Assembly (NCBI GenBank): GCA_026018925.1
Contig: JAKSZU010000004.1
Span: 38,149,233-38,213,232 of the forward strand
Length of the DNA: 64,000 bases
Origin: Tupaia tana
Taxonomy: Eukaryota > Chordata > Mammalia > Scandentia > Tupaiidae
Direction of reading: 5' to 3'
Below, piece after piece: positions 26,871-37,799 of this stretch. The notes under the pieces are model-generated. The model did not search any database, had not been told where the DNA came from, and was given only the letters and a program-made list of their open reading frames with translations. The position numbers and the translations under genes are program-made. Numbering within the stretch: the first letter of the stretch is position 1; every line of letters begins with the position of its first letter.

Positions 26871-27025
26871 AGGGCCAGCAGGTGGCATGGTGGCTAAGAG
26901 CGCTGGACTCCCACATGGCGGTTCGAGTCCCAGCCCTGGCAGCTTTCTTCCTCACTTTCTCTCTCTCTCAATTAAATTAAAATAAATGAATAAGTAAATA
27001 AAGTTAAATTTAAAAAATAAAAAAA
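26871..27025 (+). repeat. SINE-B, short
   Basis: Forward: AGGGCCAGCAGGTGGCATGG. About 13 bases are missing between ACTCCCACATGG and the intact B box GGTTCGAGTCC. Short CT tract, AATAAATGAATAAGTAAATA tail. AAAAATACCA flanks both sides. Confidence 0.9.
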
Positions 27026-27332
27026 TAAAAATACCAAATAACAGAGATTAAGAGTAAATTAAAAAACATGATCCAACTAAAAGTTGTCTAAGAAATTCAC
27101 TCCAATGCCTAAGAGTGCCTACATACTTGAATCTTTTTCTTTTCTTTCTTTTTTTAATCAGCTTGCTATTGGGCGCTTGTGCTCATGGGGGGAGGGGGAG
27201 AAGGAAAGGGAAAGTGAGATATCCTCTCAACATCAGGGGATGGCCACACTGCGATCCCTTCTCTTCCGTTCTTCTCTTGGGATTTTTGGGCATGCACGTA
27301 CATGTGCCAGGCACTTTTTAAAAAAGTTTATT

Positions 27333-27595
27333 GGGAACCAGCAGTTAGTGTAATGGCTATGTCGCTGGACTCCCACGTAGTCGACCGCGGTTCGCGTCCC
27401 GGACCAGGTGGCTTAAAACTCACGCCGGGTGCGTGTGCGTGCATGTCCAAGATCCCAAGAGGAGAATGGAGGAGAAGGGATTGCGGCGTGACCATCCCCC
27501 CTGGGGGTTGATTTCTCGCTTTCTGTCTCTCTGTCTCTCTCTGTCTGTCTGGTGAGCGCACGCACCCTATAGCAAAAACCGCTCAAAAAAAAAAA
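27333..27595 (+). repeat. SINE-A, first of a tandem pair
   Basis: Forward, CpG-rich: GGGAACCAGCAGTTAGTGTA head, B box GGTTCGCGTCC, tail GCTCAAAAAAAAAAAA. Its right flank AAAAAAGTTTATT repeats its left flank at 27320-27332. Confidence 0.94.
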
Positions 27596-27609
27596 AGTTT
27601 ATTTATTTT

Positions 27610-27870
27610 GGGACCAGCAGTTAGCGTAATGGCTATGTCGCTAGACTCCCATGTAGCCGACCGCAGTTCGAGTCCTGGACCCGGTGGCTTAAACTCACGC
27701 CAGGCGCGTGTGCGTGCGTGCCCAAGATCCTGAGAAGAAAATGGAGGAGAAGGGATTGCGGCGTGGCCATCCCCCTTGAGGGGGTGATTTCTCGCTTTTT
27801 GTCTCTCTGTCTCTCTTTGTCTCTCTGGCAAGCTCACGTGCCCTATAGCAAAAACCTCTCAAAAAAAAAA
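27610..27870 (+). repeat. SINE-A, second of a tandem pair
   Basis: Forward: GGGACCAGCAGTTAGCGTAA head, B box AGTTCGAGTCC, tail CTCTCAAAAAAAAAAAA. AAGTTTATTTATTTT lies on both sides (27595-27609 and 27871-27885), so it used the same target as the first copy. Confidence 0.94.
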
Positions 27871-27885
27871 AAGTTTATTTATTTT

Positions 27886-27983
27886 ACATTTATTCACTGT
27901 ATATCATTGCAGCATACAAAATGAGTTTTCCCATCCAGAATACACTGTGTATTGGCCCAATTAAAGCACACCCAGCACTTTTT
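27886..27983. repeat. Unknown insert between SINE halves
   Basis: Sequence such as ACATTTATTCACTGTATATC and GAGTTTTCCCATCCAGAATA interrupts the old SINE-A and carries the GTTTATTTATTTT target of the tandem pair. I do not recognise it. An L1 end is possible. Confidence 0.35.
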
Positions 27984-28275
27984 CCAGGGCCCCAGGCCTA
28001 GGACTCTGATCACGCAGTCGGTCATGTGTGGTCTGGCTTCCTTAACCATCACAGCAGTAGCTAGCCAACCTTGAATCTTTATAAATAATGTTATCAAACA
28101 TTTTCATCTTTGCCAATCTGTTAGTTGAAAGACAGTATTTTAATTTTGGTGGGATTTTGTATTTTTACTTAAAAATAGAGTATTTGTTTAAAAAAATAAA
28201 TTCACCTCAAATAGGCAGGTGGAATGTAAAAGGATAGGAAAAGATCTATCATGCAAACATTAATCAAAAGAAAGC

Positions 28276-28510
28276 AGGGGGCTTAGCCATGGTAACTTCA
28301 GGCAGTAGAGACTCTGCTGCATGAACTGTAGACGATGTGGGAAGGCTCTAGGTTTGCATCCTGGCCCACCTCAACACGTTGAGTTTGCCTGTGGGTGTGC
28401 CTGTGATCCTGGCTGGCAGAGGGACCAGGGATTGTGATATAAAGACCACATTAAGAGTCTGTCTCTCCATCTCTTTCTCTAGAAATAGAAAAATAAACTT
28501 AAAAAAAATA
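28276..28510 (+). repeat. SINE-C
   Basis: Forward: GGGGGCTTAGCCATGGTAAC, GACGATGTGGGAAGGCTCTA, CAGGGATTGTGATATAAAGA, a CT-rich tract, AATAGAAAAATAAACTTAAA tail. Confidence 0.75.
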
Positions 28511-29245
28511 GCCACATTAGTATTAAATAAAGTAAATTACAGCACAAAAAAATTACCAGAGGCAGAGAGAGACAGTATGTAACCACAAAAGGGGTGCTAC
28601 ACTAAGAGGACATAATAATCCTAAGTGCGTGTGCTTAACCTGTGAGGCAAAAACTAATAAAACTGAAAAGTAAACAAAATCACAATTGTGGTTGGAGACT
28701 TTAATACAACTCTCTCAACAACTGAGAGATCAAACAGACAGAAAAAAAGTAGACCTACCTATAGATAAATCAAAATAGAATTATCGAAAATATTGAAGTA
28801 ATTCGTGGGAAGACCTGAAAAATAAACAAGGATATAAAAGCAAGTTTATACAAGAACTCAGCAACACCACCCATCAACAGGCTTTAATCAATATTTATAG
28901 ACTAGTCCACCCCACAACAGAATACACATGCTTTTCAAGTGTCCATGTATCATATGCCCTGATAGACTATATCTTGGTGCATAAAACAAACCTCAGCACA
29001 TTTAGAGGACATGAACTCATACAAAGTGTGTTCTCCATCCAGTAAAATAAAATTAGAAAAAGTGAAAGACAACAAAAAAAATCTCCAAATACTTAAAAGC
29101 AAACAACATCCATATAAATAATTCATGCATTAAAAAAGGAGTCTCAAAAGGTGAAAATGAAAAAATACATGGAAATAAATGAAAGTATAACATATCAAAA
29201 TTTATGGGATGCAACTAAAGTGATGCATAGAGGAACTCCTGACCT

Positions 29246-30637
29246 CTGAATCCCCAGTCTTTTTGTCAAAAATACTAAACTTTCTACTTTAAACCATTTT
29301 TTCTGTATCTTTACGGTAAGTTGTGAGTGGACAGTATTTTACTTATTTTCTATGCCAGCATCTGGCTCAATGCTCAGTAAAAGTTATTTGAACAAATGAA
29401 TGACTAAACAGGGCTAGCTTCTTAGCTGAATGGAATCGAGGCCAACCCAGCCCCTTCATGGGCTTGGACAGTGTTTATGGGGATCCCGCGCGAAGTACCT
29501 GGGTGCTCACAGAGTGGGGGCCACTGCATAGGCTGTTTTGAGCAACTGCCTAGTTTGTCTCATAGGAGAGCCTCCTTGGATGTGGAGCTGTCAAAGTGGC
29601 ATTTGCTAATGAACAATGAAAGTAGAGAAAATTCGACATACGTAATTCTATATTTCTATCCTCAGTAAAAATAATTTTTAGTGAGTTAAATCAAAACCAG
29701 CCCTCTCCGTATCCCCCTGCCTCAACTGTCCAACATGCCCCATGCCTTCTTTCTTCTCCTACTCTATTCATAGAACCATAAGATCTGAATCCAGAAAGAC
29801 TGTAAATATTATCTAGCACAGCTTCCCCTTCAATAACTCAACACCTGATACTAGTTAGTTAGGATTGAGCTGCAAGTTTTTCTCAGAACTGACTCAACCC
29901 AGAACCCTCAGAGAAGAGCTTAGTACCAGCCAAAATATAAAGTATAAGTTCAGTAACTGAGAAAATGGTCTGAGTCAGTGAAACCTCCCCAAAACAAATG
30001 TATTTACCAAATACATAAGGGCAGACCTATTCTTGAAGATGTAGCTGTACTTGAAAGTTGGGAACATGTTCTCAAAGGTGTGTGTGTGCGCTAAAAAATC
30101 TGTCAGTAGTCTTACATGTTGTGCAGCTGATTCTATTCCTAGAAAGCTAAAAGTGTGATAAAATCCCTAACAATGCAGCATAGCTCCTGGATTCTGTAGA
30201 TATGTTTAAATCTTCTTTTCCTTCACAATTGATCATGCAATCAATTGGTTGACATATCCAACATGCTGTGTAGTTATTATTTCTCAATGGGGAGAAAATG
30301 GTTTTCTAGTTTTTATACATATGTCTCTTGTGAGTTTGGTAAATTAGTCTATTAGCATCTGATCATTTCTTGGTGCACTTGTCATTTGATTTATGAGCCT
30401 TAATAGGGGATAACTCTTTCAAGACATCTGGTGACTAGATCCAAGTGATGCTACCCTCTGATAAGCTCTCTAGATGGTCAGCCAGCTTACTGAGCCCAAG
30501 TAATATATAATTTTATCGCAGACCTTTCCATTCAAATGACGATACCCTAGCAGTAGGTCACACAGCCTATACTTGGCCTGTGTGAGAGAGAGGGAACTCA
30601 GTATCATGAAGTTGTCCTTTCAATCTTCGGTTGGTGA
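29246..30637. other. Unassigned intergenic stretch
   Basis: About 1.4 kb without lineage SINEs. Small old-repeat scraps are possible (TATGCCAGCATCTGGCTCAA near 29350 looks L2-like). No gene evidence. Confidence 0.4.
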
Positions 30638-30880
30638 CTTTTTTTCCAAGAGTTATTTTGCTGTAGGGCACATGTGCTCGCCAGAGAGACAGAAAGCAAG
30701 AAATCAACCCCCCAAGGGGATAGCCATACTGCAATCCCTTCTCCATTCTCTTCTCATGATTTTGGGTACACATGCATACGCGCCTGGCGTGAGTTTTAAG
30801 CTGCCAAGTCTGGGATTCAAACTGCAGTCAACTACATGGGAATCCGGTGACATAACCTTTATGCCTTCTGCTGGTCCTGG
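30638..30880 (-). repeat. SINE-A
   Basis: Reverse: TTTTTTTCCAAGAGTTATTTTG tail side, GGGCACATGTGCTCGCC, TGCAATCCCTTCTCC, CCTTCTGCTGGTCC. Confidence 0.92.
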
Positions 30881-30889
30881 TGCCTATAT

Positions 30890-31427
30890 TAATTGCCAGA
30901 GGGCATGTGTGCCTTGGAAATGGCAGTGGGGAGAAATCATCCCTCAGTGGGACCTGATCATGCTGCAATAATTTTTTTCTTTATTTCTCAGTCATGTTGT
31001 GGTCTTAGGCTTATATGCACATGCCTCATGTGAGTTTTGAGTTTTTAGTTTTTCTTTTTTATTTCTCCCTCTGCTCCCACGTTTTTGCCATAGGGTGTAT
31101 ATACTGGCCAGAGAGACAGTGAGAGGGAAAGTGAGAAATCACTCCCCAGGAAGGGTAGCCATGCCGTAATCCTTTCTCCTCCATTCTCCTCCTGGGATCT
31201 TCGACACACATGCTCACGCACTTGGCGTGATTTTCAAGCCACTGAGTCTAGGACTTGAACCGTGGTCAGCCATGTGGAAGTCCAACCCCTTAACCACCAC
31301 ACCACCTGCTGACTCTGCCTGGTATCATTTTAAGCCTCTGGTACCAGGATTCAAACTAAATTCATCCATGTAGGAACCAGCTCCCTATGCACAAGGCCTA
31401 ACTAATACGCTATGGGGGTTGGCCTGG
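30890..31427 (-). repeat. SINE-A, old, split by another SINE-A
   Basis: Reverse: ATTGCCAGAGGGCATGTGTG to CATGCCTCATGTGAGTTTTGA, then after the insertion TTAAGCCTCTGGTACCAGGA to ACGCTATGGGGGTTGGCC. Confidence 0.75.
31060..31317 (-). repeat. SINE-A, nested
   Basis: Reverse: GTTTTTGCCATAGGGTGTAT, TAATCCTTTCTCCTCCATTC, reverse B box GGACTTGAACCG, CACCACCTGCTGACTC. Confidence 0.88.
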
Positions 31428-32751
31428 TTGGTACCGTTAGGAGTGTTAAAACCTGCCTCCATTTCCTTTTCTTCTCAGTGAACCTCATTCTACTGCTTGG
31501 AGCCATGCTGAGAAAATTTAAGCCAATGCTAAGAAACTAAAATGGCAAATTAAAATGCAACAAAATAACCATGCAGCAGCAACAATAATATCTCTATACT
31601 TTTATTTTTCTTTTATGATAATTAAAAAGCAAGAAACGTACAGATACGGCAATCATCAACCCCATCCAAAATCTCACCAGAGGGGCAGTCCCAGGGAGTC
31701 TGAGCCTCCAGGGAGCCAGAGCTGCAAGTCAGCTGCAATTACCCTCCCACTCTGCTGTCAGCAGGACCAATGGCTGACTTACCCTCACCAGCCTCACTCA
31801 AGGTGCAAGGTCCATCATTACAGTCTCACTTAATAATCTGTGCTGTCGTTGGGATTCTTCATTAAGAAAGGGAAAGACCAGTGGGACCTGTTTGTTAAGG
31901 TCCTAATACTAGAATTTTCCTGGTTAGACACATAGCTATGAGTATCAGCATTAAATAATGGAAAGAGTAACAAGATCAAAAGCTTGGCTCTTGGTCTGCT
32001 GCAGTTATTAGAAGATGTACTTCTGAAGTAGGCCAGCAAAGTCGCGTTTCTGACTTGGAAATAGCCTACCTCTTACCTTAGCCATAAGATGTACTTTTGG
32101 CTCAAGTTAGAGCACCTGACATTTTTGTTAAAGCTGATCTTGCATTTGTTAGAGAGGTTTTAAACCTTGACAAGAGATGAGTGAGTTTACAGAAAATGTG
32201 AGCTTTAGAGTTCAAATGTTTTAAGTCACTGCTTAAAGGGGATGATTGAGAACAGTAGGTTCTTCAAATAGGTGAGTCAGACTCCTCTTCGTTTAATTTT
32301 CTCCCTCCCTCTCAGCTTCTAATTTTTGTTGAGATGCTGAGGCTGTCTGAGTTTGAAATACTAATCAGCACATCTATAAGGCTAACTAGAAGCTTTTAAG
32401 CATTTGTAACTTTGGCTCTTAGAAAGATGAGAAAACTTGATTCAAAATGACCTCTAAGCCTAACAGACTAAACATCTTTCCTGGTGCTGGCCCTTGGCAT
32501 GAATCCTCAGTTTATTCCACGAGACACCTTTTTGGATAAAACACTGGCACTATTTTTTCACCTTCCTCCTCGCCCAACATCTTACTAATCTTCCTTTGAA
32601 ACATTTGTTTTCTATTTGCCTGACCTTCTTTATACTTACTAGCCGTACTCTTTATCTTTCCCAGGAATTATTTCGAGAGCTTCCAAGCTAAAAAGAAAAA
32701 TCAACCATTAACAGTTGTTATTTCTGGGTAAGAGATTAAGAGGCATTTTGG
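31428..32751. other. Unassigned intergenic stretch
   Basis: About 1.3 kb with no SINE and no recognised old repeat. The 92-codon frame at 31555-31833 has no family features. Could include conserved non-coding sequence, but this cannot be judged from one genome. Confidence 0.4.
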
Positions 32752-33010
32752 AGTCCAGGAGGTGGTGTAGTGGTCAAGGCACTGGATTCCCCCACATAGC
32801 AGACAGCAGTTTGAGTCCCAGACCTGGTGGCTTGAAACTCACGCTGGGTGCGTGTGCATACGTGCCCAAAATCCCGAGAGGAGAATGGAGGAGAAGGGAT
32901 TGCAGCATGTCTATTCTCCCTGGGGAGGGGGGGTTTGATTTCTCATTTTCTGTTTTCCTGTCTTTCTGGTGAGCACACATGCCCTGTAGCAAAACTGTCT
33001 AAAAACCAAA
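32752..33010 (+). repeat. SINE-A
   Basis: Forward: AGTCCAGGAGGTGGTGTAGT head, B box GTTTGAGTCCC, GGAGGAGAAGGGATTGC, CCTGTAGCAAAACTGTC end. Confidence 0.92.
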
Positions 33011-33060
33011 ACAGGCATGCATTTTTACATTTTTAGCTCTATATTTTTACAGTTCTTAAA

Positions 33061-33292
33061 GCTTTTTTTATGATTTATTTCCTGAGCAAGAAAAATAGAG
33101 AGGGCTGGGGAGAAAGAGATCCCCAAAAGGCCTCTAACACTGCCATCAACCCCGCCATTCAGCAAGCCCCAGATCATGGGCAAGTATGTGCCCGGTTTAC
33201 TTAAGGAGACCTCCAGACTTCAGCCAGGAACCCTCCTGTGTGTGGTTGCTTTGCAGAGCATTGCATTTTACTACTGAGCCATCATCCACCTG
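33061..33292 (-). repeat. SINE-C
   Basis: Reverse: GCTTTTTTTATGATTTATTT, GAGAGGGCTGGGGAGAAAG, CCCAGATCATGGGCAAG, GCAGAGCATTGCATTTTACT head side. Confidence 0.8.
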
Positions 33293-33302
33293 AAACTTCT
33301 TA

Positions 33303-33521
33303 AAAGTTTACTTATTTTTTTCCGTGAAAGAGAAAGAAAGAGAGACTGGCACCCCCAACAGGGTCTTCATGCTGCAATCTCAGACGATCTCAGACAGCCT
33401 AGGTCATAGGCACACTCCCTCCAGCATATACAGGGAGGCCTTGGGACTCAAACCTGGAACCTTTTCTCATGAGTCCAACATCACAGAGCATTGCATTACC
33501 TCTGCACCACTGGCTGGCTCC
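33303..33521 (-). repeat. SINE-C, adjacent copy
   Basis: Reverse: AAAGTTTACTTATTTTTTTC, CACCCCCAACAGGGTCTTCA, CATATACAGGGAGGCCTTGG, CACAGAGCATTGCATTACC, CCACTGGCTGGCTCCC. Two SINE-C copies in the same direction within 10 bases. The clearest copy of this family. Confidence 0.85.
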
Positions 33522-34609
33522 CAACCTTTGAAATTTTGAACTAGCATGAATGCCTTTTGTAATCAGAAACATAAATGTTTAATTTAAAAAGGACATGGGA
33601 GACAGATATGCTATTCGAAGAGCCCTCCTTGATCTGTGGGATAGGGACATTTGAGAACAAGCACGTTTCTGTATGTTTTCACATGTAACATAACCTGGAA
33701 CCAAATGCAATGAAAGCAGCACAACTGTCATCTATAAATACTCAGAAAACCCAGTCTGGATTCTTATACAATATCATTTGACAGACAGCATGGGAAAAGC
33801 ATGTTAGTGGGCACTAAGAGAAAGAATAGGCTGTGGAGAATGAGGAACAGAATAGGAATTCATTTTAAAAGGGAGTCCTCAGTATTAGACTTCTGTCATA
33901 GGAACTGTCTCTTTTTCCAAGACTCACTGGTTTACAGCTACTGGAGACCTTTCACATATTGCAGGTGCTATTTATGGAGCTGCCTGAGTGAGCTGCCTGT
34001 CCCAGGGGTCCAGCTGTGCTCTGTGACATGCCCCACGAAGGCTGTACAATTTTCAAGACCAGCCGACAGCTACTGCTGGTTTTTAAGAAGAAATGCTAAC
34101 AGGGAAAGGGAGAGGGTAACACAGAGACTCCTGGGAAAAGGGGTTTTCATCAGACTCCCTCGCTTCTCACTGGACCATAGCTAGAAAGAGAGCATGGCAG
34201 CTTCTCATGAGCCGAAAGCCTTGAGGCAGGTTGAGTGGTAGTCTTGGGCTGCGAGTCAGTCTCCTCCTGGTTCATCTTCCCTACAATTAGTGCTTGTGGG
34301 GACTCTGGGATTAGGCCACATGGTTGTGTTTGCTTCTGTGGTCAGATGAGTTGCTGAGGTATAGAGAAGGTTCTGGAGGCCTTTACCAAGGATGTCTTCA
34401 CTAATGAGTACCTGTCTCACCAAGAACACACGGATGATATTTATAATGAGCAAGGAACTAAGAAAATAAGACACACTCAATAAATGTCTTTGAATGACTA
34501 GCAGAATACAGTGGTTGAAAGCCTAGTCCCCAGAGGAGGCCTCCCTGGGATTCAAGTCCTACACAGTTCTATGACCTTCATAAAGTTTAAGCTTTCTAAG
34601 GAGGAACAC
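33522..34609. other. Unassigned intergenic stretch
   Basis: About 1.1 kb with no SINE. A 127-codon frame (33801-34184) shows no known protein features. I see no splice or codon evidence for a gene. Confidence 0.4.
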
Positions 34610-34810
34610 TAGGCTTCCAGTCTAGACTCTAGGTTAATAACTGAGTCATTTAACTTCTCCAAGTCTCAGTCTTCTCATCTATAACGTGGGATAATTATAC
34701 CTGCCTCGTCTGCCTTGCAACGTTGTCAGTGGGATCAAATGAGATAATGTCATAAAAGCCCTTTATAAATTAGAATATACTATACAAATGCAAGCTATTA
34801 TTATGGTTAA
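34610..34810 (+). repeat. MIR, well preserved
   Basis: Forward MIR: AGTCATTTAACTTCTCCAAG, TCTCAGTCTTCTCATCTATA, GGGATAATTATACCTGCCTC, GGATCAAATGAGATAATGTC. Confidence 0.9.
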
Positions 34811-35268
34811 TTCTAGAGACTAGTGAATAATAAACTGGTGGAACCAACAATCCCATTGTCACCAAGCTAAATCTTACACAGCAATTTCCCAATTCCACCC
34901 ACTCTACCTTCCAGGCACTTCCAGCTACCTCCTCCTATGACTTTAGTAAAAGACAAGAGAAAGAGAGTACCATGATAATTTTCCTAATTAACTTTCTCAA
35001 TTAGAGCCCTATGAAGATGTATTACAAAGGAAAGAGGAGAGTGTAACAGAGTGTTTACTGTTTCTTTTAGGTCAAAGTTTCATTCCCCCACTTATTTTTT
35101 GTTGTGTTCATTGGTTTCAATGCCCTGAGTTTGAAATTATTTTCAGTATCATATGGACATACATCAGCAGGCTAGAGTTCTGGTCTATCTTGCCACAGGT
35201 GGCATGGGAACATGCATGAGTGACATTCAAAACAGGCCCCCACTTTTTCCCATCTATAAAGCAAGGAT
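34811..35268. other. Unassigned intergenic stretch
   Basis: No SINE, gene or recognised repeat. Confidence 0.4.
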
Positions 35269-35282
35269 TAAAGTAGATAACC

Positions 35283-35545
35283 TGGAGACCAGCAGATGGC
35301 ATAATGGTTACGTTGCTGGATGCTCATGTAGTCAACCTCAGTTTGAGTCCCAGACCCAGCAGCTTAAAACTCACACTGGGCGCATGTGCGTGTGTGCCCA
35401 AAATCCCGAGAGGAGAATGGAGGAGAAGGGATTGTGGCATGGCCATACCCCCAGGGGGTGAATTCTCACTTTCTGTCTCTGTGTCTCTCTCTATCTCTCT
35501 GGTGAGTGCATGCACCCTATAGCAAAAATCTCTCTTAAAAAATAA
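35283..35545 (+). repeat. SINE-A
   Basis: Forward: GAGACCAGCAGATGGCATAA head, B box GTTTGAGTCCC, CCTATAGCAAAAATCTCTC end. Target duplication TAAAGTAGATAACC / TAAAGTAGATGACC (35269-35282, 35546-35559), one change. Confidence 0.94.
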
Positions 35546-35884
35546 TAAAGTAGATGACCCATTGGTCCCTTTCGGTCATAAGGGCCTATAATTATTTTGG
35601 AATCAAGTTATCTGGCCCCTCTGCCCCCTCTCAGACAACTTTCTTCAACCTTTTTGGAAGTGGGCATGTGTGATTTATACCGAATTGAGGTTAGGAGCAA
35701 AGATAAGTCACAAAGTTATCACACAAGGTCCCTGATAAGCTTTTCTCAAATCCTCTTTCCATCTCCTCTTGTAACCCTTCTCTGGAGTGAGTTTAAAAGA
35801 CTGTTTTTTAAAGAGATGGAAGCCACAGTTGGAAAGTTGGAGTGGATTTTAGATTGAGAAACTAGATTAGATCCTCAGCCCCAT

Positions 35885-36060
35885 TTATATTTTCTGCAAT
35901 TTTGGGCAAATGAATTAGCTTGGGTTTTGGTTTCCTCATCTTTAAAATGGAGCAAACACCTGCCTTATACTTTATGGACTTGTTCCTAGGAGTAAAAGAC
36001 AGTGCTTATATAAGTACTTTGTTGTCATTATTTACAATTCAGCCAAGGTCGATTCTGGAA
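35885..36060 (+). repeat. MIR
   Basis: Forward MIR: CTGCAATTTTGGGCAAATG, TTGGTTTCCTCATCTTTAAA, ATGGAGCAAACACCTGCC. Confidence 0.75.
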
Positions 36061-36549
36061 CCTGCGGGCATAGCAGGGCACCTAGATCCATGCAGACTGA
36101 AAGTCAAAAATAGACCTGCAATTGCACAGATCCTAGAATAAAAGCATTACTAGCTGCTACCCAAGCTTCCCTTCTCCCCGGAAAATTCTCCCCCGGACCT
36201 TTATGTTGTTGTTGAATGTTACCATGCTCTGATGATTCAGACTTGCTTTCTTTAAAATGCCTCAGAAGTAGTCATGGAATTGAACTGTTTCCCACAGCCA
36301 GGCTCCACAGGTACAAGACAACTGCCAGCCGCCTTTCATTGTAAATCAGCTTGATCCAATTGCGTAGACAGTGACCTACCTACAGGCTGAATATAGGCCA
36401 GCAGCAGGAGCTCACACGGGCTCAGGTAAGCCAGCTCACATATTTGAAAAGGGCTAGCTAGGACAAGTCACTTTATACCTAGCACAGTCACCCTTACAGG
36501 TTTCTAGGCTGTCTACTTGGATGAAGAGAAGAACTTGAGAGATTTTGTA
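36061..36549. other. Unassigned intergenic stretch
   Basis: Nothing recognised. Confidence 0.35.
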
Positions 36550-37795
36550 AATGTTTTTTCTTCTTCTTACTCCACACTCTCCCCTGGCTGGTTTCATCCA
36601 CTCCTAACATTTTCTGGTGTCTTCTTAACCTTTACCCTTACATATATCCTTCATGTGAGGTCTAAGCTACCTCTGTTGACTGCTTCTCTCACTTGGTACC
36701 CCACTGGGCACCTCAAACTCCATAGGTTGTGGGTAGATGCCCTTGCCTACACATCCACACACTCACTAACTTCTCTCTTCCATCTGGTATTTTTCCTCCA
36801 GAGATCCCTATCATAGTGAATGACACTTCATCTACCCAACTGTTTAAACAAAGGGATGGTCCTTGACATCTGCCTCCCACAGCTGATCCTCAAGCCATAG
36901 AAGTTCTATTCCTAAGTATCTCTGGAGTTCATCTACTTCTCTCCATTCCTGCTTCCACTAGCCTAATTTGGTCTGTGATTATCTTAAGCCTGAATTATTG
37001 CAAGAGCCTCCCAACTGGTTTTCTTACTTTTATTCCTGCCCCCTCTAATCCACGTTCCACAATAGGGATGTGCTGAAGTCTACAAGTCTGATCATGCCAC
37101 TTGTTCCTTTGCTTAAATGTTCACACAGCTTCCCAGTGCTCCCAGAAGAAAACTCAAGCTCCTTGACATGGTCTTCCAGATCCTGGAGGATGTGTTGGGC
37201 TTACTTCTCGCCTCACTTCTCACTACTCCCTCTCTTTTATCCATGTCTGGTCCATGTAAGAAAGAAGGGTAGGGTGTGCAGTCAATCAACCTTGGCTGCA
37301 CATTAGAGTCACCTGGGAAGCTTTTAAAACATACCCAAGACTGGGCTCTATCCAAGATCAATGAAATCAGAACCTCTGGCAGCAAAGCCATAGCAGGTTT
37401 TGCTCCTCAGTTTCTGCAAAGCACCATGCACTGTCTCATCTTTTATCCTTTGCATATGATCTTGGCTACTCCCGACATGCTTTTCTTGAACTTCACTTCC
37501 CCTTCTGCCACTACTCATTCATCCTTTGAGCCTCAACTGGGGCATCATATTGTCCTCCAGGAAACTCTGCCCCAGCCTGGTACTCCAGGCCTGGGTTAGG
37601 TATCCTCTTCCATGTGCTTCCAGAGAGATCACTCTGCACTTGTCCTTGTGGCAGAAGCACCGGCCATACCAGATAATCCTTGCCTGGATATCTGCTAGAC
37701 TTTCAGCTCTATGAGGGCAGGGGCCTGCCTTGTCCTTCTCATATCCCTAGCATCTAGGCTAGTGCCCGACACGTAGTATATGCTTAGACCATTTG
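36550..37795 (+). repeat. L2, long copy, split by a MER5A-like element
   Basis: The longest old LINE here: ATTATTGCAAGAGCCTCCCA, ACTGGTTTTCTTACTTTTAT, GATCATGCCACTTGTTCC, CCAGTGCTCCCAGAAGAAAA, and the end ATGAGGGCAGGGGCCTGC followed by ACACGTAGTATATGCTTAG. The open frames at 36517-36816, 37070-37306 and 37276-37714 lie in it and are not genes. Confidence 0.9.
37270..37384. mobile_element. MER5A-like hAT MITE fragment in L2
   Basis: CTTGGCTGCACATTAGAGTC, ACCTGGGAAGCTTTTAAAAC and GAAATCAGAACCTCTGGC follow the MER5A order (hAT-Charlie, non-autonomous). The L2 continues on both sides. Confidence 0.8.
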
Positions 37796-37799
37796 TAGA

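Larger units (their letters stand above)
27137..28068 (-). repeat. SINE-A, old, host of several insertions
   Basis: Reverse: TTTTAATCAGCTTGCTATTGG at left to GCATGCACGTACATGTGCCAG at 27310. The head CCAGGGCCCCAGGCCTAGGA to AGCAGTAGCTAGCC is at 27984-28066. CTTGAATCTTT on both sides (27127-27137 and 28068-28078) supports one original unit. Between them lie an unknown AT-rich piece and two full SINE-A copies. Confidence 0.75.
26380..29245 (+). repeat. L1 ORF2-region fragment, broken by SINEs
   Basis: Forward AT-rich L1. Blocks include AGTACTCAAAAACACTATTG at the left, AGGTGGAATGTAAAAGGAT, AAAAGATCTATCATGCAAAC, GGTTGGAGACTTTAATACAA, ATATGCCCTGATAGACTATA and GCAACTAAAGTGATGCATAG. Many stops, no coding capacity. 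At least six SINE insertions have pulled it apart. Confidence 0.75.

Noticed and set aside
28590-29245. Unique AT-rich sequence with possible non-coding RNA
   Set aside because: Block order matches L1 ORF2-region sequence, with SINEs inserted nearby.
33801-34184. 127-codon plus-strand frame as a new gene
   Set aside because: No start context, domain, splice or codon signal. One frame of this length is expected by chance in 64 kb.
36517-37714. Chain of plus-strand open frames that could be exons
   Set aside because: The segment is an L2 with a MER5A-like insert. No splice-site pattern or conserved protein fits.
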